A stretch of DNA of 64,000 bases from Halarcobacter anaerophilus (GTDB taxonomy: Bacteria; Campylobacterota; Campylobacteria; Campylobacterales; Arcobacteraceae): contig NZ_CP041070.1 in NCBI RefSeq assembly GCF_006459125.1, forward strand, positions 1,612,001 through 1,676,000, in the 5' to 3' direction. Positions within the stretch are counted from its first letter, which is position 1. Each line of letters begins with the position of its first letter. A program made the translations under genes and the position numbers. Below are positions 48,263 through 58,208 of this stretch, piece after piece. The notes beneath the pieces are model-generated. The model had not been told where the DNA came from. It saw only the letters and a program-made list of their open reading frames with translations, and did not search any database.

Positions 48263-50206
48263 ATGCGTAAGAATATGGATAAAAATACTAAAAGTGAAAA
48301 GACTTTAATAAATATAATAAAATTCGGTGCTGTTGTTCCAATTATAGTAATCTCAATAATTTTTACATATATATTTGTTCAATATAAAAATGAAGAGCTT
48401 AAAAATGAGATTGAAAATTTAAGAGTAAAATTTCTAAATGAAAACAAGAAGAACGTAAAAGACGAAGTTAACAGAGTAGTAAGCTCAATAAAATATGAAA
48501 TTGAACGCTCAGACGAAGAACTAAAAAATTTTTTAAAAAACAAAGTATATGAAGCTCACTCAATTGCTACAAATATATATAATGAAAGTATAAAAAACGG
48601 AGAAAAAGATAAAAATAAAATTTTTGAAACCATAAAACAGACACTAGGAAGTATTCTTTATAATAAAGGCAGAGGATATATCTTTATAGATGATATAAAC
48701 GGTATTAAACTTCTGCAACCCACTAATAAAAGTTTTGAAGGTAAAGATTTTTCTAATTTCGAAGATCCCAAAGGCTATAAATTTGTTCAAAAGATAATGG
48801 AAACAATAAGAAAAAAAGGCGAAGCTTATGATGAATACTTTTGGTATAAAACACAAACAGATAAAGAAGCCTATAAAAAAATCAGTTTTTACAAATATTT
48901 CGAACCTTATAATGTAGCTATAGGTACGGGTGAATATTTTGTAGATTTTGAAAAAAAAATACAAAACAGGCTTTTGGAAAGAATTCGAAGAATAAAGTTT
49001 GACGATAACGGTTATATTGTAATTTTTAATTCAAAAGGAACATATTTATCTCATTTTAAAAAAGATAATATAGGTAAAAACGGTTTTAAAATCAAAGATA
49101 AAGAAGGTAACTATTTTATAAAAGATATTGTAAATTTTGCTAAAAAAAATAAAGAGGGATATCTTTCATATATAGCAAGTGCCAGACCTGATAAAAACGA
49201 ACAAAACAGAGAAAAAGTTACATATTTAAAATATTTTAAACAGTGGGATTGGATAATAGGTGCGGGATTTTATTTGGAAGAGTTAAATAAAGAAGTAAAA
49301 GAAAAAGAACTGCTTTTAACCCAAAAACATGAAGAAATTATCCAGAAAATAATAGTTATAAGTTTTACTGTTACCTTTATTTTAATTCTATTATCCTCAT
49401 ATATATCAAAAATTCTTTTTGACAAATTTAATGAATATAAAAAAGAGATAAAAAAAGAAGTTGATAAAACAATAGAAAAAGAGAAACTTTTAGTACAACA
49501 GTCAAAAATGGCTATTATGGGAGAAATGATAGCAAATATTGCACACCAGTGGAAACAACCTTTAAATCTCATAAGTACCTCAAATAGTCTTATAAAACTA
49601 AATAAAGAGTTTGATAATTTTAGTACACCCGAAGAGATTGACGAAGCAATTGAAAATATTGATCACTCTGTTAAACATTTGGCAACAACAATTGATGATT
49701 TTAGAAACTTTTTTAAACCCAATAAAATCAAATCTGTTTTTAAAATTGATGATCTGCTAAATAAAGCATTTAAACTTTTGGATACACAACTAAAAAACAG
49801 CAATATTGAAGTTATTTCGGATGTAAAAGAGATAGAAGTTTATGGATTTGAAAATGAGCTTTTGCAGGTTTTAATTAATATTATAAAAAATGCAATTGAT
49901 GAATTATTTAAAATACATGATAAAAAATTTATTTTTATTAATGCTTATCGTAAAGACTCTATTGTCGTAATTAGAGTAAAAGATACGGCAGGTGGGATTC
50001 CTAAAAAGATGTTAGATAAGGTTTTTCAGGCATATTTTACAACAAAAGGCGATAAAGGAACGGGAATCGGTCTTTATATGTGTAAACAGATCATAAATAA
50101 TATAAACGGTGAGATAAGAGTAACAAATGTTGATTTTACTTACAAAGAAGAGAAATATAAAGGTGCAGAATTTATAATAACTATTCCTTTTCAAACTTCA
50201 ATCTAA
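48263..50206 (+). CDS. Membrane histidine kinase with double Cache-type sensor
   Basis: This 647-aa sensor kinase has helix 1 (about 22-38), a periplasmic sensor of about 330 residues with two related Cache segments (GRGYIFIDDINGIKLLQPTN then YKYFEPYNVAIGTGEYFVDF, and GYIVIFNSKGTYLSHFKKDN then YFKQWDWIIGAGFYLEELN), helix 2 (about 375-395), a coiled coil, the phosphoacceptor in IANIAHQWKQPLNLIS, and an ATPase domain with NAIDELF and GTGIGLYMCKQI. No response regulator gene is adjacent, so the partner is elsewhere. Such sensors bind small organic acids or amines; ligand not readable. Start could also be the ATG 12 bases on. Confidence 0.9.
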   Translation: MRKNMDKNTKSEKTLINIIKFGAVVPIIVISIIFTYIFVQYKNEELKNEIENLRVKFLNENKKNVKDEVNRVVSSIKYEIERSDEELKNFLKNKVYEAHSIATNIYNESIKNGEKDKNKIFETIKQTLGSILYNKGRGYIFIDDINGIKLLQPTNKSFEGKDFSNFEDPKGYKFVQKIMETIRKKGEAYDEYFWYKTQTDKEAYKKISFYKYFEPYNVAIGTGEYFVDFEKKIQNRLLERIRRIKFDDNGYIVIFNSKGTYLSHFKKDNIGKNGFKIKDKEGNYFIKDIVNFAKKNKEGYLSYIASARPDKNEQNREKVTYLKYFKQWDWIIGAGFYLEELNKEVKEKELLLTQKHEEIIQKIIVISFTVTFILILLSSYISKILFDKFNEYKKEIKKEVDKTIEKEKLLVQQSKMAIMGEMIANIAHQWKQPLNLISTSNSLIKLNKEFDNFSTPEEIDEAIENIDHSVKHLATTIDDFRNFFKPNKIKSVFKIDDLLNKAFKLLDTQLKNSNIEVISDVKEIEVYGFENELLQVLINIIKNAIDELFKIHDKKFIFINAYRKDSIVVIRVKDTAGGIPKKMLDKVFQAYFTTKGDKGTGIGLYMCKQIINNINGEIRVTNVDFTYKEEKYKGAEFIITIPFQTSI

Positions 50207-50247
50207 AAAAAATTAGTCGTTTTTAATACATTTTATAAATTCTCAGT

Positions 50248-50253
50248 TATAAT
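50248..50253 (+). promoter_or_regulatory. TATAAT box before the alpha/beta hydrolase
   Basis: A perfect minus-10 hexamer lies 27 bases before the ATG at 50281, with AAAGGA as ribosome site. It lets the gene be transcribed independently of the kinase gene that ends at 50206. Confidence 0.45.
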
Positions 50254-50280
50254 AATTTATTGTGCTTTTAAAGGAAAAAA

Positions 50281-51108
50281 ATGAAGGAATGGACTCTTAA
50301 ACACTCTTTTTATTTTGAAGGAAGAGAAGTTAAGTATGATATTAAAGGGGAAGGAAAACCTGTAATATTGGTACATGGAACTCCCTGGTCTTCGTTTAAT
50401 CTTCGTCATTTAATTTCTGAACTATCGTTAGAATATAAAGTTTACTATTTTGATCTTTTAGGCTATGGAAGTTCTGATAAAAGTGATGCAGATGTATCCT
50501 TGGGTATTCAAAATAGATTATTAGATGAGATAATCAAATATTGGGAACTTAAAAATCCTTTTATTATTGGACATGACTTTGGAGGAACGACTGTTTTTCG
50601 TAATCATATTTTAAATAAAAAAAATTATAAAAAAATAGTAGTTATTGATCCTGTGGCATTATCACCTTGGGGATCACCATTTTTTAAACATATAGAAAAA
50701 CATGAAAATGCGTTTTCTACCGTACCGGATTTTATTCATTTAGCTATAGTTGAAGCATATATAAAAACTGCGGCACATAAAAAGTTGACACAAGAAACAA
50801 TTCATGGAATTTTAGCTCCATGGAGCAGTAAAGAAGGGAAAGCAGCTTTTTATAGGCAAATAGCACAAGCAGATTCGAAATTTACTGATGAATTTCAAGA
50901 TAGATTTGATGAAATCAGAGCACCTTTGTTAATTCTTTGGGGGCAAGAAGATAAATGGATTCCTTGTTCACAAGCATATGAACTTCAAAAAAAAATAAAA
51001 AAAGCACAACTTATAACTATCCCTGATGCAGGACATTTAATCATTGAAGAAAAACCACAAATATTAGTACAAGAAATTAAAAAATTTTTCGAAAGTGAAA
51101 AAGAATAG
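50281..51108 (+). CDS. Alpha/beta hydrolase (haloalkane dehalogenase/esterase-like)
   Basis: This is a 275-aa soluble hydrolase. The fold's oxyanion loop is ILVHGTPWSSFNLRHLISEL (about 31-50), the nucleophile elbow is IIGHDFGGTTVFR, with Asp as nucleophile as in haloalkane dehalogenases and epoxide hydrolases rather than Ser, followed by LILWGQEDKWIPC and IPDAGHLIIEEKP with the catalytic acid and His. The Asp nucleophile makes dehalogenase-type chemistry possible, but the substrate is unknown. Followed by a strong terminator. Confidence 0.85.
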   Translation: MKEWTLKHSFYFEGREVKYDIKGEGKPVILVHGTPWSSFNLRHLISELSLEYKVYYFDLLGYGSSDKSDADVSLGIQNRLLDEIIKYWELKNPFIIGHDFGGTTVFRNHILNKKNYKKIVVIDPVALSPWGSPFFKHIEKHENAFSTVPDFIHLAIVEAYIKTAAHKKLTQETIHGILAPWSSKEGKAAFYRQIAQADSKFTDEFQDRFDEIRAPLLILWGQEDKWIPCSQAYELQKKIKKAQLITIPDAGHLIIEEKPQILVQEIKKFFESEKE

Positions 51109-51124
51109 AAGCGAATAAAACAAT

Positions 51125-51159
51125 AAAAAAAGCCCCGTTTAAAAAACGGAGCTTTTTAT
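51125..51159. terminator. Bidirectional terminator
   Basis: AAAAAAGCCCCGTTT and AAACGGAGCTTTTT form a long stem (with one mismatch) around a four-base loop and are flanked by A and T tracts. It can stop both the hydrolase gene and the convergent chemoreceptor gene. Confidence 0.85.
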
Positions 51160-51186
51160 TAACTTATGATTTAAAAGAAGATTTTA

Positions 51187-53496
51187 TTAGAAACTCTCCC
51201 ACTGTTCATCATCGTTTTTTTCAACAAAAGTTTTTTTACTCTCTTTCTCTATTTTTTGCTCACTTTTTTTATTTTCTATTTTATTTTTTTTAACAGTTTT
51301 TATTTCAACACTGTTTTTACCCTCAAATTCTTTTTCATCGGCACTTGATACAATAAGTTTTGCCATCTCATCTGTTTTTGTTGCTTCTTCATAAGTTTGT
51401 GTTGCAATAAGTGCATTTTGCTGAGTTTGTTGGTCAAGTTGGGTAACAGCATCATTTATCTGTTCTATTCCTGTTTGCTGCTCTTTACTTGCCATCTCTA
51501 CATCTGATATTATCTCTATTGTTTTTGATATATTATCATTTAAGCCGTTATACCCTTTTATCATCTTATCTGCTATACTTTTCCCGCTATTTGCTTTTGT
51601 TGTTGCTGTTTCTACCAGTTCTTTTATCTCTTTTGCCGCTTCTGCACTTCTTGCTGCAAGATTTCTTACTTCTTGGGCTACTACTGCAAAACCTTTTCCT
51701 GCTTCTCCTGCCGTTGCTGCTTCTACTGCTGCATTTAGTGAAAGTATATTTGTTTGGAAAGCTATTTGATCTATTACTGTTATTGCTTCATTAATTGAGT
51801 TTACTTGTTCATTTATCTCATCCATTGAAACTGTTGTTTCTTGAGCTAATTTCTCTCCTTCTTTTGCGGACTGGGTTAATTCATTTGCGTAATTTCCCAT
51901 TTTAACTACATTATCCGTATTACTTACGATATTCGAGGTTATCTCTTCTAAGGCTGCTGCTGTCTCTTCTAGGGCTGCTGCTGCTTCATTTGAGTTTGTA
52001 TTTAGATTATCCACATTTCTTAACAGAATATTTGAACTCTTATCTAAAATTAATCCGTTTTGTTTATTTTCTACTAGCATTTGGGTAATTGCATCTCCTA
52101 ATTCATTTACACCGTTTGCCAATTTTAATAAATGCTCTTTTAAATGATCCGAATCGACTTTATTCATATAGTTATAATTTGAAAACTCTTCTAATACTCC
52201 AAGTACATTATCTATATTTTTTTCTACATTATCTGCCATTTTATTTAATAATGAAGTTAACTCCTGTAATGCAGGATTTGAACTTGAAGTTTGAACTCTT
52301 TGACATAAATCTCCTTGTTCAAATTCACTTAATACTCCGATTGTGTCATTTATAACTTTTCTATCCTCTTCTATTCCTGCTTTTGTTTTTGTTATATTGG
52401 CATTAACGACTTGAGCCATTATTCCAATCTCATTTTTTGAATAGATATCAATAGGATTTACATCTTTTATCTCTCTGTTTAAATATTTAAAAAAGTTTAA
52501 TAACCCTTCTTGGAATTTTGATATTAAAGAAGAGATATCTCTTGGAACATAAATTGATATAGCTACTATTAAAATAAAGATTATTATTGAGATTATCTCT
52601 ATTGTTAATTTTGTATTATCGTTTAATTGCGCAACTTTAGGACCTATTGTATCTTGGTCATTTTTCAAAGATACTTTTACTTTTTCGGATAATTGTGCTA
52701 TTTCATTTCCAAATACGATTAACTTGTCATTTACCAAATTGTTTTTTTCAACAATTATTTGATATATCTCTTTTACTCCGTTATTGTATTTTGTAGCAAA
52801 ACCTATAACTTTATTAAGTAAAGAGATCTCTTTTGAATCATTTATATTACTCTTTAAATTGCCCAAAAAGTTCTCTAACTTTTCAAACTCCTCATTTACT
52901 CTCTTTAAATCTTTTTTATCATTCGTAGTTAAAAAAGATGTTGTATAAAGTCTTGCTATAAGTAGACTTCGTAAAGCGGTACTTGAATTGTACAGCATTG
53001 AGAAATTTTTATTTTTATTAGCACTTTGAACCAATAAAGTTAAAGTCTGTTCCGCTTTTTTACCGTTTATATCGATAATATTTTCTTTAATACTATCTCT
53101 TTTTGTCGTAATTTCAACGACTTGGGTAAAATACTTTTCATATTCATCTAAAAGTTCTGATGTTTTTTCAACCATTGGAGCACGTTTTGGATTTTGAATC
53201 TCTTCTTTAGCTGTATTCACTAATTTTCTTGTTTTATTAAGAAAATCTTGAAATGCTTTTACATCTTTTTGAGATTTTGAAGAGAGATAATCTTTTACAC
53301 TGCCTCGTGCGGATAACATATGTGTTTCAATAGAACTAGCCAGATTATTATCTCTTGCCATTTCTCTATAATCCGTAAATCCATTACTGGATTCATTTAC
53401 AGCAAATATGCTGTAACCTGCCATTATTATAATCAATAAACCGATTAAACTAAAAGCCATTAGCAGTTTAACTTTTATTGTGATATTCGAGAGCAT
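51187..53496 (-). CDS. Methyl-accepting chemotaxis protein with HBM-type sensor
   Basis: This is a 769-aa chemoreceptor: helix 1 (about 10-30), a long all-helical periplasmic region of about 260 residues resembling two stacked four-helix bundles (HBM), helix 2 (about 295-318), HAMP, then the signalling hairpin with the conserved tip [20 protein letters not shown] and [21 protein letters not shown] Lys/Glu tail of about 60 residues ends in QWESF, matching the CheR/CheB-binding pentapeptide (NWETF in Escherichia). It is preceded by paired direct repeats and the kinase/regulator genes. Ligand unknown. Confidence 0.93.
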   Translation of the reverse strand: MLSNITIKVKLLMAFSLIGLLIIIMAGYSIFAVNESSNGFTDYREMARDNNLASSIETHMLSARGSVKDYLSSKSQKDVKAFQDFLNKTRKLVNTAKEEIQNPKRAPMVEKTSELLDEYEKYFTQVVEITTKRDSIKENIIDINGKKAEQTLTLLVQSANKNKNFSMLYNSSTALRSLLIARLYTTSFLTTNDKKDLKRVNEEFEKLENFLGNLKSNINDSKEISLLNKVIGFATKYNNGVKEIYQIIVEKNNLVNDKLIVFGNEIAQLSEKVKVSLKNDQDTIGPKVAQLNDNTKLTIEIISIIIFILIVAISIYVPRDISSLISKFQEGLLNFFKYLNREIKDVNPIDIYSKNEIGIMAQVVNANITKTKAGIEEDRKVINDTIGVLSEFEQGDLCQRVQTSSSNPALQELTSLLNKMADNVEKNIDNVLGVLEEFSNYNYMNKVDSDHLKEHLLKLANGVNELGDAITQMLVENKQNGLILDKSSNILLRNVDNLNTNSNEAAAALEETAAALEEITSNIVSNTDNVVKMGNYANELTQSAKEGEKLAQETTVSMDEINEQVNSINEAITVIDQIAFQTNILSLNAAVEAATAGEAGKGFAVVAQEVRNLAARSAEAAKEIKELVETATTKANSGKSIADKMIKGYNGLNDNISKTIEIISDVEMASKEQQTGIEQINDAVTQLDQQTQQNALIATQTYEEATKTDEMAKLIVSSADEKEFEGKNSVEIKTVKKNKIENKKSEQKIEKESKKTFVEKNDDEQWESF

Positions 53497-53569
53497 TTTG
53501 TTCCTTTCTATATAAGTAACCTAAAAGATTATGTTTTTCAGTTATCTTTACATAAATAATAACAAATAC

Positions 53570-53587
53570 TCGGTCATGTATCGGTCA
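53570..53587. repeat. Direct repeat TCGGTCA with 11-base period
   Basis: TCGGTCA occurs twice (53570-53576 and 53581-53587) separated by TGTA, so one helical turn apart. It sits in the 133-base gap upstream of the chemoreceptor gene, directly after the kinase gene. Such tandem sites fit an OmpR-type dimer, and the OmpR-type regulator gene is at 56350-57045. Inference. Confidence 0.5.
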
Positions 53588-53629
53588 CGAATTAGTTATA
53601 AATTTTTGATTTTATTATGATTTTTAGTT

Positions 53630-56350
53630 TTAGAAGTTTTTATTATTGTTTATATTATATCCCATACAAAAACCCATATAATATATTCTGTATTGATATT
53701 TAAAACAATTCAATTTTATTCTCACGGGGAAAAGGCATTTATCTCTTTTTTGATGAAGAGTTTCTATAATAAATTCATCATTTCCCAATTTGTCCAAAGT
53801 CTCTAAATATTTTTCATAAGAGAAGTTTATATCAATATCTTTTACTCCCATAGTCAAGATTTCATCATAGGTATATCCTAAGGTTTCATAGGCTCTTTTA
53901 TTGGCATAACAGAAATTTGCTTTTTTATCTAAGAGGAAAATTGCTTCATAAAGATTATCCAAAGCAAATTTTTGAAATAGAATCTTATTTAAATCCTCTT
54001 TTTGTTTTGTTATATCTTTAATATTTGCTATATAATAAAGGATTTCATCATTTTCATTTTTTATAACGGTTAAATCAATATTCACGGGAAATTTTTTCCC
54101 GTCTTTTCTTATATTTACGGCTTCAAAAGATAAAAAGGACTTATCAAATGCCTCTTTTTGTTTTTGCAGAGCAAAAGCTCTGTTCTTTTCTTCAAAAAGA
54201 GCTAAGAAATCCAACTCCTGAAGCTCTTTATTTGTATAACCGTAAATTTTGGTAAAAGCAGGATTTGTACTCTCAAACTTTTTACTGTTGTGTTTATGAA
54301 AAGCTATTGCCCAATGAGCCTGATTAAATATAGTTTCCCATTGCTTTAATGTTTTTTCTATTTCTGATTGTCTTGCTACTTCTTTTTCCAATCTTGACAG
54401 TCTCTGAAAAGTTGATTCGTTTAGATTATATTCGATTTGATTAAACCTATTATCTCTTGCTGTTTTAGCTGAGGGTAAAAAGATTATAAAACGGGCTCCT
54501 TTTAAAATATTTTCTACTTTTAAAACTCCTTGCAGTTTTTGTTCAATAATTGTTTTTGAAATAAACAAACCAAGTCCTGTTGAATCCTCTTTTGTACTAA
54601 CTCCCGGTTTAAAAACTTTGTTAATAACCTTTTCTTCTATTCCTTGGGCATTATCTTCTATATAAATCTTTGTATTTTCAATATCTTTAAAAAGTATAAT
54701 TTTTATACGAGGCTTTTTAATTTTTCTTTTTACCAACATATCTTTTGCATTTAGAACAATATTTAATACGGCATTTACAAACTCATTTCTGTTTCCGTAA
54801 GCTTGTAATAATTCATCATAAATAAATCTAAATTCTATATTTTCGGCTTTTAAAGTATAGTAAACTAATTTTTCTATATTTAATATCTCTTCAACAATAC
54901 TGAAATTTTCTTTTTTATTTGATTGGAATTTAAAAGAGTTATAAAAAACATTTATTGTCTGGCTTAAATGTTTTATTATTTGGTTATTTTGTTTAATTGC
55001 ACTTATTATTTGTCTATTTTCGACAATACCTTTTAATAAAATATTTGCTTCAACATTAGTCCAGACAGCAGAGATTTCCGTTAAAGGTTCTCTCCATTGA
55101 TGGGTTATATTTCCTATAAGTTTTCCCAAAGATGCCTGTCTTGATTGTAGAAAAAGCATTTTCTCTTGAAATTTCAACTTTAATAAAGCTTCATTTTTCT
55201 CTTTTTGCAAGATTTTTATTTTTTGTCCCAAAGCAAGGAAAAGAACAATCATCTGCCACATATATCCTAAAAAATGAGCTTCTACCGTAAAAAAAGAGTA
55301 AAATAGCAAACCTGTTTTCATAAATAGAGTAACGATAATAGATATTAGATAACCGCCTAATGCAATTATATAGTATTTTGACATTTCATCTTTTTGTATA
55401 AAACTTATTATTGAAATTGCCAAACAAAAAAGCGTTAATACAATTATTATAAAAATATTCATTAATTGATAAGAAGTTAAGTTAAAATTATTTATAAAAA
55501 ACAGAGTATTAAATAAAAGTACAACTGCCCAAATAGTATAATAAAGCTTCTTATTAGATTTATTGATATTAAAAAAGTCTATGGAGAAAAATATTAAAAA
55601 GGTAAAAGCTAACTGTAAAATCAAAGTATTAAAAAACAAAGAGGTTTTAAAATCAAAAATCAGAGGCAGATATCCATAAGAGAAACTTATAAACACACCT
55701 AATAATAAGTTATAAATAGAAAATAACAAATAACCCTTCTCTTTTGTGGAAGAGTAAACAAAAAGACTAAATAAAATTATACTCAAAAAAGAACCTATAC
55801 TTATAAAGAAGAAGATAAATTGCGGTACTTGAACTTCCAAAGCTTCAATTTGCGAACCTATAAACATATTTACAATCATAGGTGTTTTTGTTTCAATCTT
55901 AATAAGATAAGTTACGGCACTATCTGATTTTTCCAATTCAAAATAGGAGTTTAATGTCTTAAAACTGTTTTTTAAAAGAGTATCTCCTATAGATTTTATA
56001 TTCTTTTTTTCATATAAAAGTTTGTCATTTTCATAAGCATATAAAGTCAACTTTTCCAAAGAGTTGTACATAAAACTCAAAACCTGTTTTTGTTCACTCT
56101 TATTTAGAACTTTTAGAGCAACCCACAAAGGTTCATTTGAAAAGCCTAGACTTCTGTTTTTCGAATAGAGTTTTTTAAATTCCGAGTTTTTAAAAGAAAT
56201 GTACGCTTCTTTATAAGACAGACTCTTAATAAGATAAGAGGGTTTATCAAGAACTTCTACTTTACTAGAAGAAGAGATTTCTAATATATCCGCAAAACAG
56301 ACCTGAAAAAAACAAATAAAAAAGAAAAATGATAAAAACAGTCTCTTCAT
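53630..56350 (-). CDS. 7TMR-DISM histidine kinase with C-terminal PAS domains
   Basis: This is a 906-aa membrane kinase. Order: signal peptide, a periplasmic 7TMR-DISMED2-type domain (about 25-165), seven membrane helices (about 180-385), the phosphoacceptor in IGNITHQWREPLTEIS, an ATPase domain with NAKDMLVK and GLGLFISKTII, then a coiled coil and two PAS domains (about 660-780 and 795-895). In most kinases PAS lies before the catalytic core; here it follows. The PAS pair starts NQAHWAIAFHKHNSKKFEST. It overlaps the response regulator gene by one base. Ligand unknown. Confidence 0.9.
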   Translation of the reverse strand: MKRLFLSFFFFICFFQVCFADILEISSSSKVEVLDKPSYLIKSLSYKEAYISFKNSEFKKLYSKNRSLGFSNEPLWVALKVLNKSEQKQVLSFMYNSLEKLTLYAYENDKLLYEKKNIKSIGDTLLKNSFKTLNSYFELEKSDSAVTYLIKIETKTPMIVNMFIGSQIEALEVQVPQFIFFFISIGSFLSIILFSLFVYSSTKEKGYLLFSIYNLLLGVFISFSYGYLPLIFDFKTSLFFNTLILQLAFTFLIFFSIDFFNINKSNKKLYYTIWAVVLLFNTLFFINNFNLTSYQLMNIFIIIVLTLFCLAISIISFIQKDEMSKYYIIALGGYLISIIVTLFMKTGLLFYSFFTVEAHFLGYMWQMIVLFLALGQKIKILQKEKNEALLKLKFQEKMLFLQSRQASLGKLIGNITHQWREPLTEISAVWTNVEANILLKGIVENRQIISAIKQNNQIIKHLSQTINVFYNSFKFQSNKKENFSIVEEILNIEKLVYYTLKAENIEFRFIYDELLQAYGNRNEFVNAVLNIVLNAKDMLVKRKIKKPRIKIILFKDIENTKIYIEDNAQGIEEKVINKVFKPGVSTKEDSTGLGLFISKTIIEQKLQGVLKVENILKGARFIIFLPSAKTARDNRFNQIEYNLNESTFQRLSRLEKEVARQSEIEKTLKQWETIFNQAHWAIAFHKHNSKKFESTNPAFTKIYGYTNKELQELDFLALFEEKNRAFALQKQKEAFDKSFLSFEAVNIRKDGKKFPVNIDLTVIKNENDEILYYIANIKDITKQKEDLNKILFQKFALDNLYEAIFLLDKKANFCYANKRAYETLGYTYDEILTMGVKDIDINFSYEKYLETLDKLGNDEFIIETLHQKRDKCLFPVRIKLNCFKYQYRIYYMGFCMGYNINNNKNF

Positions 56351-57045
56351 TATTTGGTTATTTCAAGCTGAAGACGATAACCGACTCCTCTTACGGAAGT
56401 TATTATATCTTCATCAAATTTTTTTCTGATTCTTAATATTAAGTTTTTAATCGAAGAGTCGCTTACACTTTCCAAAGGCCATAAAACAGAAGAGATTTCA
56501 TCTTTTGTTACTGTTTTTTTATAATTTTTAATAAGAAGTTTCAAAAGTTGAAGCTCTTTAAACCCCAACTGAATAAGTTTGTTATTTTGATATACTTCCT
56601 GAGTAGTTATCGAATAAAAAATATTCTTACTTAAAGGAATAACTCCTTTGTTTTTTACGACTCTTTTCATAGATTTTTGTATTGTAGAGATTAAATCTTC
56701 TAACTCAATAGGTTTTGTAATATATCCGTCAATAGAGAGATTCACCGCTTGCATCAAGATCACTTGCTGCGTAAAATTTGTTAATAAAATAATAGGTATA
56801 TCATAATCTTTTTTTCTAATTTTTTCTGTTAAATCAAGTCCGTCCATTAGAGGCATTTTAATATCCGTAATAACAAGATCAATACTCTCTTCTTCATAAA
56901 GTTCATAAGCTTTTTGCCCGTTAGTTACCGTATAAACCTCTTTAAATAACATTTTTAGGACATCTGTAATGTTTTTTTTAATAATCTCGTCATCTTCTGC
57001 AAAAAGTACAGATTTATCTTTTAACAATAAAATATTATTTATCAC
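56350..57045 (-). CDS. OmpR-family response regulator, partner of the 7TMR-DISM kinase
   Basis: This is a 231-aa transcription regulator. The receiver has FAEDDEIIK, phosphoacceptor DLVITDIKMPLMDG (about residue 57), IILLTN and the Lys in YITKPIEL. The winged helix (about 150-228) ends in SVRGVGYRLQLE, the OmpR type. One base overlap with the kinase gene that follows. It may act on the direct repeat at 53570 and so on the chemoreceptor gene, by inference. Confidence 0.92.
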   Translation of the reverse strand: MINNILLLKDKSVLFAEDDEIIKKNITDVLKMLFKEVYTVTNGQKAYELYEEESIDLVITDIKMPLMDGLDLTEKIRKKDYDIPIILLTNFTQQVILMQAVNLSIDGYITKPIELEDLISTIQKSMKRVVKNKGVIPLSKNIFYSITTQEVYQNNKLIQLGFKELQLLKLLIKNYKKTVTKDEISSVLWPLESVSDSSIKNLILRIRKKFDEDIITSVRGVGYRLQLEITK

Positions 57046-57134
57046 TATTTAAATCCTAAATTTCAGTTTTTATTAAGTAAAGTCACAAAATTCTAACTAA
57101 TCATATATAAATAAATTATTAAGTAGTATATACT

Positions 57135-58154
57135 TTATCCCATAGGATAAAGTATATCGCTTTGAATCTCTTTTATTTTATTCATTAATTCATCATCTAT
57201 TTTAAAATCTAAAGCAGCAAAAGATTCTTCAAGTTGAGATAGTTTTCTGGCTCCTATAATAGTTGAAGCTACAAAATCAAAATGTTTAGAATAAGCAACT
57301 GCTAAGGTAACAGGAGATACTCCGTAATCTTTTGCTAAAGACATATATCTTTTCGTTGCTTCAATAGTTTTATCGTTTACAAATCTTTTTGATTGAGCTT
57401 GAACTCTTGGATTTTGATGTTTGGCATATGCAGTAAATCTGCATCCCTCAGGATATAAACCGCTGTTATATTTACCTGAAAGAACTCCTCCTGCTATTGG
57501 AGAATACGGAAGTAATGAAATATTTTCTCTTTTGCAGACATTTGCCAATTCATCATGAAATCTAGGATTTAAAAGAGAAAAATTGTTTTGAATTGATTCA
57601 AATCTTGCCAAATCTTTATATTTTGAAATCTCATTTGCTTTTGTCAAACCGTAAGCCGTGTCATTTGAAGTTCCTATGTATCTTACTTTTCCCTCTTTAA
57701 CCAAAGCATCAAAAGCTTTTAAACTCTCTTCTACAGGCACAACCGTATCCGGCCAATGCATCTGGTAAAGATCAATATAATCAACGTCAAGTCTTTTTAA
57801 ACTTCCTTCAACAGCAGTTTTTATATGAAAAGAATCAATTGCAGTAAGTCCGTGTCTAATAGGAGGTACAAACCATCCTGAAGCAGCTCCTACTACTTTT
57901 GTAGCTAAAATAATAGAATCTCTGGGTTTTGTTTTAAGCCATTCTCCGACAATTTGTTCAGTAATTCCGGCTGTATCAGCTTTTGGAGGAACAGGATAAA
58001 CTTCGGCAGTATCGTAAAAATTGATTCCTCTGTCATAAGCTTTATCCATAATTTCAAAAGCCTCTTTTTTTGAAGTGGTGCTACCAAATGTCATCGTTCC
58101 TAAACAAATGGGCGTTACTCTAAGTCCACTTTTACCTATATAGTTATAATTCAT
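57135..58154 (-). CDS. Aldo/keto reductase
   Basis: This is a 339-aa NADPH-dependent oxidoreductase of the aldo/keto reductase fold. Catalytic tetrad positions are visible: Asp/Tyr in NFYDTAEVYP (about 50-59), Lys in IILATKVVGA and His in LYQMHWPD. IGTSNDTAYGL and STIIGARKLSQLEESFAAL are the cofactor loops. The family (Tas/YghZ-like by length) reduces many aldehydes. Stands alone with no functional context, so the substrate is unknown. Confidence 0.93.
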   Translation of the reverse strand: MNYNYIGKSGLRVTPICLGTMTFGSTTSKKEAFEIMDKAYDRGINFYDTAEVYPVPPKADTAGITEQIVGEWLKTKPRDSIILATKVVGAASGWFVPPIRHGLTAIDSFHIKTAVEGSLKRLDVDYIDLYQMHWPDTVVPVEESLKAFDALVKEGKVRYIGTSNDTAYGLTKANEISKYKDLARFESIQNNFSLLNPRFHDELANVCKRENISLLPYSPIAGGVLSGKYNSGLYPEGCRFTAYAKHQNPRVQAQSKRFVNDKTIEATKRYMSLAKDYGVSPVTLAVAYSKHFDFVASTIIGARKLSQLEESFAALDFKIDDELMNKIKEIQSDILYPMG

Positions 58155-58208
58155 AATTTCACCTTTGAAAAAACGAATTATAACGATTTATTTTTTAAGA
58201 GTAACTAA

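Noticed and set aside
51489-51794. 101-codon plus-strand frame of nearly pure Leu
   Set aside because: It is the reverse complement of the chemoreceptor signalling domain, whose Ala/Glu repeats read as Leu.
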